DNA of 17,448 bases from Candidatus Brocadiia bacterium (GTDB lineage Bacteria; Planctomycetota; PUPC01; DSUN01). The notes below the pieces were generated by a model. It was not told the DNA's origin and ran no database searches. It saw only the letters and a list, made by a program, of their open reading frames with translations. The stretch covers positions 1 through 17,448 of the forward strand of contig JADHXT010000026.1 of assembly GCA_016782825.1 (NCBI GenBank), written 5' to 3'. A program made the translations under genes and the position numbers. Positions 1-7,835 of this stretch are shown piece after piece. The stretch's first letter is position 1. Each line of letters starts with the position of its first letter.

Positions 1-59
1 TGGTAACACTCCAGATTTTGGTTCTGGCATTCCTGGTTCGAGTCCAGGCGGGGTAGCCA
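1..59 (+). tRNA. tRNA-Gln (anticodon UUG), 5' part cut off by the window
   Basis: Only the 3' part of the gene is present; the acceptor 5' strand and most of the D arm lie before the window. The anticodon stem CCAGA (11-15) pairs with TCTGG (23-27) around a 7-base loop. The anticodon is TTG at 18-20, which reads CAA/CAG glutamine codons. The T stem CCTGG (32-36) pairs with CCAGG (44-48) around TTCGAGT. The acceptor 3' strand CGGGGTA (49-55) and discriminator G56 follow, and CCA is encoded at 57-59. The arm lengths are canonical, so this looks like a functional gene. The next gene starts 70 bases downstream, and co-transcription is possible. Confidence 0.93.
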
Positions 60-118
60 TCTGGTGTGATGCCGCGCCGCGGATCAGTCTGCGGCCGGCC
101 CGCTTGCTGCTTTCCGAG

Positions 119-124
119 AAAGGA
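119..124 (+). promoter_or_regulatory. ribosome binding site for the synthase-like gene
   Basis: AAAGGA sits 5 bases before the ATG at 130 and supports that start over any later in-frame Met. Confidence 0.6.
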
Positions 125-129
125 CGCTC

Positions 130-1530
130 ATGGCTGAGGTCAGGGACATTGTAGAAGTCGCCGAGCCCGAACTGTTCGAGGACGTGTTCCCGTACGAGCT
201 GCCGCCGCGCATCGTCTTCGACGGCGTGGTGGTGGAGGAGATCGACGGCCAGCGGGTGGAGTTCGACCCCCAGAGCCTCCTCGAGCGCGACATCCGCATC
301 ACCGACACGACGTTCCGCGATGGTCAGCAGGCCCGCCCGCCCTACACGGTGGCCGAGATTCGCCACATCTACGAGCAACTCGTGCGGATCAGCGGCCCGA
401 ACGGCGTCATCCGGCAAACCGAGTTCTTCCTCTACAGCGACAAAGACCGCCAGGCCGCCGAGGCCTGCCTCGACGTGGGCGCCACGTTCCCCCAGGTCAC
501 CGGCTGGGTGCGTGCCGACCAGGGCGACATCAGCCTGGCCAAGAAGATGGGCCTCGCCGAAAGCGGCATCCTCTCGTCGTGCTCCGACTACCACATCTTC
601 TACAAGCTGCGCAGCGACCGCCGCAAGATACTCGACCACTATCTCGCCTGCGTGAAGACCGCGCTCGACGCCGGCATCCGGCCCCGCTGCCACCTCGAAG
701 ACATCACCCGCGCCGACATCGACGGCTTCGTGGTGCCCTTCGTGCAGCAGCTCATGCGCCTGTCGGAGGACGTGCCCGAGGACATGAAGGTGAAGGTGCG
801 CCTGTGCGACACCCTGGGCTTCGGCCTCAGCTATCCCGGCGCCGCGCTGCCCCGCAGCATCCCCAAGCTCATCCACCGCATGACCCACGACGCCGGCGTG
901 CCCTCCGACCGCCTCGAATGGCACGGCCACAACGACTTCCACAAGGTGCACATCAACGCCGCCACCGCCTGGCTCTACGGCTGCGACGCCGTCAACTGCA
1001 CCCTCTTCGGCATCGGCGAGCGCACCGGCAACCCGCCCCTCGAAGGCAGCCTCTTCGAATACATCGCCATCAAGGGCGGCCTGTGCGGCATCCAGACCCA
1101 GGCGCTCACCGAGCTGGCCCAGTGGTACGAGTGCGAGATCGGCACCAAGCTGCCCGACAACTACCCCTTCGTCGGCCGCCACTTCAACACCACCCGCGCC
1201 GGCATCCACGCCGACGGCCTCCATCGCGACGAACGCATCTACAACATCTTCGACACCGAGAAGCTCCTCAACCGCGCGTGCGGCGTGGCCATCACCGACA
1301 AGGCAGGCGCCGACGGCGTCATGCTCTGGGTCAATAAGTTCCTCGGCCTCGAAGGCAAGGCCCGGCTCTCCAAGATCAAGCTCGTGAAGCTCTGCCGCTA
1401 CGTGGCCGACGAATACGCCGGCGGTCGCACCACCGCCATCTCCGAAGAAGAGATGATCGTGCAGTTGAAGCTTCACCTGCCGCAGATCTACGAGCAGCAC
1501 GTCAAGCCCATGCTCGAAGGCCACAGTTGA
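130..1530 (+). CDS. Re-citrate synthase / 2-isopropylmalate synthase-family enzyme
   Basis: 466 residues. This is a DRE-TIM metallolyase that would condense an acyl-CoA (acetyl-CoA) with a 2-oxo acid in the cytoplasm. Motifs seen are DTTFRDGQQ at residues 59-67 (D59 is the likely metal ligand), HGHND at 265-269 (H265 and H267 likely metal ligands) and GIGERTGN at 294-301. The catalytic barrel covers roughly residues 50-330. The remaining ~130 residues are shorter than the LeuA leucine-binding regulatory domain, so leucine feedback is not expected. The phrases PNGVIRQTEFFLYSDKD and DTTFRDGQQARPPYT resemble, as I remember it, the group that includes the Re-citrate synthases of anaerobes more than true LeuA. 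Isopropylmalate or homocitrate synthase activity cannot be excluded. No leucine-pathway genes are adjacent. The ATG at 130 has a good ribosome binding site. Confidence 0.85.
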   Translation: MAEVRDIVEVAEPELFEDVFPYELPPRIVFDGVVVEEIDGQRVEFDPQSLLERDIRITDTTFRDGQQARPPYTVAEIRHIYEQLVRISGPNGVIRQTEFFLYSDKDRQAAEACLDVGATFPQVTGWVRADQGDISLAKKMGLAESGILSSCSDYHIFYKLRSDRRKILDHYLACVKTALDAGIRPRCHLEDITRADIDGFVVPFVQQLMRLSEDVPEDMKVKVRLCDTLGFGLSYPGAALPRSIPKLIHRMTHDAGVPSDRLEWHGHNDFHKVHINAATAWLYGCDAVNCTLFGIGERTGNPPLEGSLFEYIAIKGGLCGIQTQALTELAQWYECEIGTKLPDNYPFVGRHFNTTRAGIHADGLHRDERIYNIFDTEKLLNRACGVAITDKAGADGVMLWVNKFLGLEGKARLSKIKLVKLCRYVADEYAGGRTTAISEEEMIVQLKLHLPQIYEQHVKPMLEGHS

Positions 1531-1555
1531 CAACCTTCCGGGGCGGGAGTATACT
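1527..1555 (+). promoter_or_regulatory. sigma-70-type promoter for the pilT-like gene
   Basis: The -35 is TTGACA (1527-1532), a perfect consensus that contains the TGA stop of the preceding gene. After 17 bases comes the -10, TATACT (1550-1555). The start of transcription would be near 1562, giving a leader of about 30 bases. A perfect 12-bp palindrome GGAGTATACTCC (1546-1557) overlaps the -10 and could be an operator. Confidence 0.75.
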
Positions 1556-1591
1556 CCGGCGGCCAAGGACCCTTCGTCTGGAGACCACCCC

Positions 1592-2707
1592 GTGCCAGAG
1601 CAAGAAGCCCCGGCCGCCCGCGAGATCGAGAAGCTGTTCCGCCTGATGGTCAAGTACGGGGCGTCCGACCTTCATCTCAAGGTCGGCTCCCCGCCTGTCT
1701 TGCGCATCTCCGGCAGCCTGCGCAACCTCGAGCTGCCCCCACTCTCCGCGCCGCAGGTCAAGAAGCTCATCTACGAAATCCTCAACGAGCACCAGCAGAA
1801 GGTGCTCGAGGACGTGGGCGACGTCGACCTCGCCTACGCCGTGGAAGATACCCTGCGCCTGCGCATCAATGCCTTCCACCAGCGTGGCGCCCTCTCCCTG
1901 GCCGCCCGTCTTGTCAATGCCGAGATTCCCTCGTTCCATGACCTGCATCTGCCGCCCGAGACCATGGAGCGCATCGCCTCGTTCGACCAGGGCTTCGTGA
2001 TCATCACCGGCCCCACCGGCAGCGGAAAGTCCACCACCCTCGCCTCGCTCATCGAGTACATCAACAACACCCGCCGCTGCCACATCGTCACCATCGAAGA
2101 CCCCATCGAATACACCTACACCGACCGTCGCGCCATCATCAACCAACGCGAGGTGGGCATCGACGTCCAGTCCTTCCGCGAAGCCCTCAAGTACGTGGTG
2201 CGCCAGGACCCCGACGTCATCCTCCTGGGCGAGATGCGCGACACCGAAACCGTGCAGGCCGGCCTCGCCGCCTCCGAGACCGGCCACCTCGTGTTCGGCA
2301 CCCTCCATGCCGCCACCGTATCGCAGGCCTTCACCCGCCTGCTCGAATTCTTCGAGGCCGGCCGCCAGCAGGCCATCCGCACCAGCCTGCGGTTCAACCT
2401 GCGCAGCATCATCGCCCAAAAGCTGCTGGCGGGCTGCAAGCCCGAGGTCCCCCGCGTGCCGGCCCTCGAGATCATGCTCGTCAACGCGCCCATTGCCAAG
2501 ATGATCGAGGAAGCCAACGACGTCAAGATCCTCGACGTGATCAAGTCCGCGCGCGACGAGGGCATGCTCGACTTCAACCGATCCATGTACGAGCTGATCC
2601 AGAACGAATACATCACGAAGGCAGTGGGCAAGCAGGCCGCCACCAACCCGCAGGCCCTCGAGGCCATGCTCCAGGGAGTCTTCCAGCGCGAGAGCGCCCT
2701 GACCTGA
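1592..2707 (+). CDS. PilT-family twitching-motility / secretion ATPase
   Basis: 371 residues, normal for PilT. PilT hexamers at the inner membrane use ATP to retract type IV pili. Seen here are the N-terminal PAS-like domain (KYGASDLHLKVGSPP, about 21-35), Walker A GPTGSGKST (140-148, K146), an Asp-box region (IEDPIEY), Walker B DVILLGE (208-214, E214) and a His-box TGHLVFGTLHA (230-240). The ATPase core is therefore intact. The C-terminal AIRNLIRE retraction motif of classical PilT is replaced by PIAKMIEE (300-307), so this may be a PilT paralogue rather than the main retraction motor. The GTG start at 1592 is supported by GGAG at 1580-1583 and by the promoter. No other pilus gene is in the window. 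Confidence 0.9.
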   Translation: MPEQEAPAAREIEKLFRLMVKYGASDLHLKVGSPPVLRISGSLRNLELPPLSAPQVKKLIYEILNEHQQKVLEDVGDVDLAYAVEDTLRLRINAFHQRGALSLAARLVNAEIPSFHDLHLPPETMERIASFDQGFVIITGPTGSGKSTTLASLIEYINNTRRCHIVTIEDPIEYTYTDRRAIINQREVGIDVQSFREALKYVVRQDPDVILLGEMRDTETVQAGLAASETGHLVFGTLHAATVSQAFTRLLEFFEAGRQQAIRTSLRFNLRSIIAQKLLAGCKPEVPRVPALEIMLVNAPIAKMIEEANDVKILDVIKSARDEGMLDFNRSMYELIQNEYITKAVGKQAATNPQALEAMLQGVFQRESALT

Positions 2708-2792
2708 GAGGCCCCGCGACGCCCGCTCCGCCCACCGGCGCCCCCCTGCGTTGCCTCGCGGCGCCTCCTGACACCCGGACGACCCCCACGCC

Positions 2793-5186
2793 GTGACCAC
2801 ACACGAGCCGCATCGCACCCCACCCGGCCACGCGCCGTCGCTGCCCCTGCTGCCGCTGACGGCATGGGCCGTGGCCCTCCTGGCCTACCACGCCGTGTTT
2901 CTGGCCCGCATGGCCGGCTACCGCACGCCGCTGGGACCCGAGGGCGCCGCCCACACCCCCAGCTACCTGGCGCTCACCCTTGAGGCCCTGCCGCACATCC
3001 TCGTGCAGGGCGTCGCCCGCCTGCCCATCGCCTTCCTGAGCCTGGCGGTGTGGGGCGTGGCACTGGGAGCGGGCATGGCGCTGCTGCGGTGGTGCGGCTA
3101 CGGCGAGCTGAAGCCCGGCGAGCGCGCCGTCTTCGGCGGCGGGGTGGGTATGGGCATCCTGTCGCTGGGCACGCTGCTGGCCGGCGTCGTGGCCGGCCGC
3201 CCGCCGTGGCTCCTCGACGCACTGCTCGTGACCCTGCTGGTGGCGATGGCCATTGTCGGCTTCCGCGACGCGGCGCGCGCGCTGCGCCACGGTGCCCGTG
3301 CCCTGCGCGCCTGGCGCCCGCAGTCCCGATGGCTCGGCGTCCTCACCCCGCTCCTGGGCCTCGCCGTCGTGCTGCTGGCCCTCACGCGGGCCAACGTGCC
3401 GGTGTTCAGCGACTACGATTCCCTCGAATACCACCTCGCCGCTCCCGCCCAGTGGTGGCGCGCGGGCCGCATCACGTTCCTGCGCGACATGGTCTACAGC
3501 AACTTTCCGCAGAACGTGGAGATGCTTCAGCTCCTGGCGATGAGCTGCTTCGGCGGCCCGCTGCGCGGCGCGGTGGTGGGCCTCCAGATCGGGATCGGGT
3601 TCGTCGTGCTCACGGCGGGCGCCATCGCCGCGTGCGGGCGGCGGCTGGGCAGCCCGGCGGCGGGACGGGCCGGCGCCGCGCTCTTTCTCGCCACCCCCAT
3701 GCTCGGTGGCCTCACCAGCCACGACTCCTACGTGGTGGAGCTGCCGCTCGCGGCCTACGCCTTCCTGGCGCTCTACGCCGGGGTGCTGCTGTGGCAGGCG
3801 CGCGACGCGACGCCGGCCACCCGGCGGCGGCTGGCCATCCTGTGTGGCGCCATGGCCGGGCTGGCCATCGGCTGCAAGTATCCCGCGCTGCTCTTTGTGT
3901 TCGTGCCGGTCGTCGCGATTGCCGCGCTGGGTGCGGTGGTCGATCGGCAGCGCGCCCGGCGGGCCCTCGGCGAGGCGGCCATCGTGGGGGCCGTGGCGCT
4001 GGCCGTGGCCGGCCCATGGTTTGTCCGCAACGCCGTGAATACGGGCAACCCCACCTATCCGCTGCTGTACAGCGTGTTTGGCGGCAGCGAGTGGAGCCCA
4101 CGGCAGGACGCGAAGTTCGCCCGAGCACACCGGCCCGCCGCCGCGAGCGTGGCCGCCGCGGCGGATCGCCTGTGGCGGTTTGCCGTGTGGCGCGACCAGC
4201 CGCAGGGCGACTGGCAGCCGCCGTGGCGCGCCGCCGCGGCACCCCTGCTGCTGCTGTTTGGCATGGTGCCGCTCATGCTCGGCGGCAGGCACAGGGCGCG
4301 GGCCGTGCTCTACGTGGCCCTCCTGGCGCTGGTGGGCGCGGGACTGCTGCGGTTCGCCTCGGGCAGCGCCGACGGGCTGACGGCGGCGAGCCGGTTCGTT
4401 GCGGCGGTCGGGCTCGTGGCGTTCGTGGCGTCGCCGCTGCTGCTGTGGCGGCGCGGCGCGTGGGCCATCGTCTACGGCTTCTTCGTGTTCTGCTTCGTGG
4501 CGTGGTACGTGCCCACACACCGTCTCGACCGCTTCCTCGATCCCGCCACGCCGGCGCTCGCGCTCGTGGCGGGGCTGGGTGTGGCATCCGTCGCAGGGCG
4601 CTGGCCGCGGCGGGTGGCGCAGGGGCTGGTGGCGGCCGGGCTGGCGTTCAGCCTGGTCACCACGGTGATCATCCACGTGCACCCGCTCTACTTCGGGCTT
4701 CTCGAATCGCCCGACGCCTACCTGAGCCTCTGCTCGAGCGAAGGCTCCACCTACAGCCACGCCACGATCCGCACGATCAACGAGCTGCCCGCCGACGCCG
4801 TGGTGCTCTTCGTGGGCGAGGCCAGGACGTTTTACTCCCGGCGGCGCGTCCTGGCGGCCTCGGTGTTCGACCGCCAGCCCATCGACCGCATCCTCGAGGG
4901 AAAGGGGGAGGGCGACCCGGCCCGCCGCGTGCGCGACGGCCTGCGCGCCCTGGGCGTGACGCACATCTACTTCAACTGGCCGGAGATCAGCCGCCTGGGC
5001 CGCAGCTACGCCTACCGCTTCCGTGGCCGCGACCACGACGGGCTGTCCGACTACCTCAACGCCGAGGAGCGGCGGCTGTTCGCCGGCATGGTGCAGCGCG
5101 GCACCCTGCGGGTGCTGCCCATCCGCGACCGCGAGGACCGCGAGATCATGCCCGTCTCCGGCTTTATCCTCTGCGAGCTGCGCTAG
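2793..5186 (+). CDS. GT-C type multi-pass membrane glycosyltransferase (ArnT/PMT-like)
   Basis: 797 residues. The family moves sugars from polyprenyl-phosphate donors to acceptors on the outer face of the membrane. There are about a dozen hydrophobic segments, with clear ones near residues 18-38, 75-97, 110-132 and 178-198. The next extracytoplasmic loop starts with DYDSLEYHL (207-215), an acidic DxxxYH motif typical of GT-C active sites. A soluble C-terminal part of roughly 150 residues follows the last membrane segment; it includes LFVGEARTFYSRR and GVTHIYFNWPEISRL. The donor and acceptor cannot be read from the sequence. The start is a GTG with no clear ribosome binding site and no clear promoter in the 85-base gap after the pilT-like gene, so it may be read through from that gene. 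Confidence 0.75.
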   Translation: MTTHEPHRTPPGHAPSLPLLPLTAWAVALLAYHAVFLARMAGYRTPLGPEGAAHTPSYLALTLEALPHILVQGVARLPIAFLSLAVWGVALGAGMALLRWCGYGELKPGERAVFGGGVGMGILSLGTLLAGVVAGRPPWLLDALLVTLLVAMAIVGFRDAARALRHGARALRAWRPQSRWLGVLTPLLGLAVVLLALTRANVPVFSDYDSLEYHLAAPAQWWRAGRITFLRDMVYSNFPQNVEMLQLLAMSCFGGPLRGAVVGLQIGIGFVVLTAGAIAACGRRLGSPAAGRAGAALFLATPMLGGLTSHDSYVVELPLAAYAFLALYAGVLLWQARDATPATRRRLAILCGAMAGLAIGCKYPALLFVFVPVVAIAALGAVVDRQRARRALGEAAIVGAVALAVAGPWFVRNAVNTGNPTYPLLYSVFGGSEWSPRQDAKFARAHRPAAASVAAAADRLWRFAVWRDQPQGDWQPPWRAAAAPLLLLFGMVPLMLGGRHRARAVLYVALLALVGAGLLRFASGSADGLTAASRFVAAVGLVAFVASPLLLWRRGAWAIVYGFFVFCFVAWYVPTHRLDRFLDPATPALALVAGLGVASVAGRWPRRVAQGLVAAGLAFSLVTTVIIHVHPLYFGLLESPDAYLSLCSSEGSTYSHATIRTINELPADAVVLFVGEARTFYSRRRVLAASVFDRQPIDRILEGKGEGDPARRVRDGLRALGVTHIYFNWPEISRLGRSYAYRFRGRDHDGLSDYLNAEERRLFAGMVQRGTLRVLPIRDREDREIMPVSGFILCELR

Positions 5187-5191
5187 CCTGC

Positions 5192-5220
5192 TTGATCCCC
5201 GCGCGCCCGCGGGGTATCCT
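5192..5220 (+). promoter_or_regulatory. promoter of the GH35-like gene with a dyad in its spacer
   Basis: The -35 is TTGATC (5192-5197), the spacer is 17 bases (5198-5214), and the -10 is TATCCT (5215-5220). The region between the hexamers is almost wholly a perfect inverted repeat, CCCCGCG-CGCC-CGCGGGG (5197-5214), extended by GAT (5194-5196) and ATC (5216-5218) with one unpaired T. This could be an operator or a weak terminator of the preceding gene, although no T-run follows. Transcription would start near 5227. Confidence 0.5.
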
Positions 5221-5249
5221 CGCAGGGGGAGGGCTTCGCCTCTAGGGAT

Positions 5250-5256
5250 AGGAGAG
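5250..5256 (+). promoter_or_regulatory. ribosome binding site of the GH35-like gene
   Basis: AGGAGAG lies 5 bases before the GTG at 5262. This placement, followed at once by a signal peptide, fixes the GTG as the start. Confidence 0.65.
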
Positions 5257-5261
5257 ACGAC

Positions 5262-7832
5262 GTGCGCCCACGCGCCCGCCACCTTGCCGTTGCCTTTGCC
5301 ATCGCCCTCGCCGCCCCGGCACGGGCCGGCACGCCGCAGTTGCTGCGTCTGCCACCCGGCTCGAGCGGCGCCACGTTCGACCAGAAGAGCTTCCTCTTCG
5401 ATGGCCAGCCCGTGCTGCTGTTGGCCGGCGGCGTCCACTACTTCCGCATCCACCCCGACGAATGGCCCGACCGCCTGGCCCAGACCCGCCTGGCCGGCTT
5501 CAACACCGTGGACGTGCCCGTGCCGTGGAACCTGCACGAGCCGGCCCGCGGCTCATTCCGCTTCGATGGCATCGCCAATCTGGCCGACTTCCTCGACCTG
5601 TGCCACCGCCACAAGCTGCGCGTGCTGCTGCGCATCGGCCCCTACGTGAACGCGGCGCTGAGCAACGGCGGGCTCCCCGCTTGGCTCGGCGACCAGCCCG
5701 AGTGCCGCGTGCGGTCCACGTCCTCGGAGTTCCTGGCGGCCGTGAAGGCCTGGTGGCGGCGGCTGTTTGCCGTGGTGCTGCCGCGGCAGGCCCCCGGCGG
5801 CCCCGTGGTGATGGTGCAGATCGAGGACGGATACAAGGGCCTCCAGAGCGGCTACCTGGCGCGGCTGTACGAAGAGGCCGAGGGGATGGGCGTCAAGGTG
5901 CCTGTCGTGCTGTCGGGGCTGAGCCCGTGCAAGGACTTCGCCGGGCTCCGCGTGCCCGACAACAGCCTCTTCGCGACCACCGACCTCGAGCCGCTGGCCC
6001 CCTGCCAGTGGGGCGACACGCCCCGTCGGTGCCCGCGCTTCGACGACGTGCTCTTCGAGGGCTTGGCCAAAGGCATCGACGGCTACAGCCTGCGCGCGTG
6101 GGCCGCCGGCACCCATCTGGCCGTGCTCCAGGCCTCGGCTTTCCCCACGCGCTACGAGAGCGGCACCATGGGCCTCACCGAGGGCGGCGGCTACACCGAG
6201 CTCCACGCGGCGTGCAGGAAGGCGAACTTCTTTGCACGGGCCTTCGAGCCCGTGCTGGCACGGGCCAACGCCGCGAGCGCCCACCCCCTGCTCGCCCAGG
6301 CTCAGCGCAAGGGCCTGGTGGCCTACGGCCGCACCGACGGCACTACCACCCTGCTCTTCGTGAAGCGGCGCTACGGCGCGGGCACCCTCGAGCTCCACTC
6401 CGAGGCCCTCGACCTCGATGCCGGCCTCGCCGTGGCCGAGGCGCCATTCCGCCACGTGGTGGTCGACCATCCGCTCACCGCCGACACGCGGCTCGCCTTC
6501 TCCACGGCACAGGTGTTCGCCCACCAGCGGTTCGGGCGGCGGCAGATGCTGGTCGTCTACACGCCGGTTGACTCGGAGATGGTGATGGCCTTCCGCACGA
6601 AGCGGCGGCCGACGCTGCGCGCCGGCGCCGGCCAGATGTCGTGGGACGACCGCAAGAAGCAGATCGTCCTCCGCTGGCGGTGCAAGGACAAGAAGGCCAA
6701 GGCCGACTTCGTGTTCGACGCCGACGCGCCCATCCACGTGGTGGCCCTGGCGGAGAGCCTGGCGGACGACACGTGGGTGCTTGAGGGCACCGGCGTGCTC
6801 GTGGGCGCCCCGGGCGTGGGCGGCTGGACGCCGGGGTCGAGCCGCGAGGTCGAGCTGTTGCTGCCGGCGCGGCGGTCGCGGCTCGATATGTCCTTCTACC
6901 CTGCGGGGCAGGAGCGTAGCGTGCCGAAGACCCCCGGGGTAGCGTCCGCCAGCTACGACGCGGCCGCGCGGCGGATCGACTTCCGCGTGGACTACAATGC
7001 CTCGCGGCCCATCCCCGTGCCGTTGCGGCAGTGGGAGACGGCCGCCGGCTTTGCCGAGGCGGCCCCCGACTACGATGACGCCGGATGGACCGCCACGCCG
7101 CGCCCGAAGCCGCTCGGCGAGGCCCCCTACGGGTGGTACCGGTGCGAGTTCCGCGTTCCCCGCGCGGGACGGGAGCAGCTTCAGTTCCGCAACGTGGCCG
7201 ACGCCGTCACCGTCTTCCTCAATGGTGCCTACGTGGGCACCAGCCCCACCAAGCGCCTGGTGGATGCTCAGCGCAACTTCCAGCATCCGGCGTCGTTCGA
7301 CGTCACCGTGAAGAGCGGGCCCAACGTGCTCGCCGTGCTGGCCAAGAACTGGGGGCGCTACCGCAACACCACATCGTTCGACGTGCAGCTCGGCAAGACG
7401 ACGGGGTGGGGCATCCTGGGCGAGGTGTTGCTGGGGCCGCGGCCGCTGCTGCGGTGGCGCCAGCGCGAGGGGCTCGCGCCGAAGGGCCGGCGGCTGGCGT
7501 GGGCGGCCGCCACCGACGACGCGCGCGACGCCCAGCCGCGGTGGTTCCGTGCCGAGTTCCCGCGACGCCCGCATCCGGCGCGGGTCGTGCCACGGCTCGT
7601 GCTCAAGGGGATGGGACACGGCGCCATCTGGATCAACGGCCACTTCGCCGGGCTCTACCAGCAGCGGGGCCACGACGCCGGCCGCGGCTACTACCTGCCG
7701 CGCGCCTGGCTCCTGAAGCAGAACGAGATCATCGTGCTCGAGGAGGAGGGGAGCCGGCGGCCCACGCAGGTGGAACTGAACTACGACCGGCGGTCGTCGC
7801 TCATCCCGCTGCGCGTCGGCTTCGCGCCGTGA
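5262..7832 (+). CDS. secreted GH35 (beta-galactosidase family) protein with an altered active site
   Basis: 856 residues. A signal peptide (residues 1-22, ending AxA at PARA) implies export. The GH35 barrel covers about 40-340: LFDGQPVLLLAGGVHYFRIHPDEW (45-68), VPWNLHEPARGSFRFDG (88-103), GPYV (126-129) and GGLPAWL (136-142). Two C-terminal jelly-roll regions follow, one near WYRCEF...FLNGAYVG and one near AIWINGHFAGLYQQ. In classical GH35 enzymes GPYICAEW carries a substrate-binding Glu, IENEYG the acid/base Glu, and TTEFxxGW the nucleophile. Here these positions read GPYVNAAL (Ala132), IEDGYKG (Gly190) and TTDLEPLAPCQWG (Asp241). It is therefore unlikely to be an ordinary retaining beta-galactosidase. 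It may be a carbohydrate-binding pseudoenzyme or may use other residues. It follows the glycosyltransferase gene but has its own promoter. Confidence 0.83.
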   Translation: MRPRARHLAVAFAIALAAPARAGTPQLLRLPPGSSGATFDQKSFLFDGQPVLLLAGGVHYFRIHPDEWPDRLAQTRLAGFNTVDVPVPWNLHEPARGSFRFDGIANLADFLDLCHRHKLRVLLRIGPYVNAALSNGGLPAWLGDQPECRVRSTSSEFLAAVKAWWRRLFAVVLPRQAPGGPVVMVQIEDGYKGLQSGYLARLYEEAEGMGVKVPVVLSGLSPCKDFAGLRVPDNSLFATTDLEPLAPCQWGDTPRRCPRFDDVLFEGLAKGIDGYSLRAWAAGTHLAVLQASAFPTRYESGTMGLTEGGGYTELHAACRKANFFARAFEPVLARANAASAHPLLAQAQRKGLVAYGRTDGTTTLLFVKRRYGAGTLELHSEALDLDAGLAVAEAPFRHVVVDHPLTADTRLAFSTAQVFAHQRFGRRQMLVVYTPVDSEMVMAFRTKRRPTLRAGAGQMSWDDRKKQIVLRWRCKDKKAKADFVFDADAPIHVVALAESLADDTWVLEGTGVLVGAPGVGGWTPGSSREVELLLPARRSRLDMSFYPAGQERSVPKTPGVASASYDAAARRIDFRVDYNASRPIPVPLRQWETAAGFAEAAPDYDDAGWTATPRPKPLGEAPYGWYRCEFRVPRAGREQLQFRNVADAVTVFLNGAYVGTSPTKRLVDAQRNFQHPASFDVTVKSGPNVLAVLAKNWGRYRNTTSFDVQLGKTTGWGILGEVLLGPRPLLRWRQREGLAPKGRRLAWAAATDDARDAQPRWFRAEFPRRPHPARVVPRLVLKGMGHGAIWINGHFAGLYQQRGHDAGRGYYLPRAWLLKQNEIIVLEEEGSRRPTQVELNYDRRSSLIPLRVGFAP

Positions 7833-7835
7833 GCA

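Noticed and set aside
5194..5218. Intrinsic terminator after the glycosyltransferase gene
   Set aside because: The stem is GC-rich but no T-run follows (TATCCTCGCA), and the exact promoter spacing makes an operator reading more likely; not excluded.
2613..5537. A 974-residue open frame on the minus strand across the glycosyltransferase gene
   Set aside because: It is antisense to a protein with clear membrane helices and motifs, and is rich in His, Arg, Gln and Gly, the usual product of reading GC-rich DNA in a shadow frame.
5553..7673. A 706-residue minus-strand frame opposite the GH35-like gene
   Set aside because: Same reason: no recognisable motif, a biased composition, and the plus strand has a signal peptide, family motifs and a ribosome binding site.
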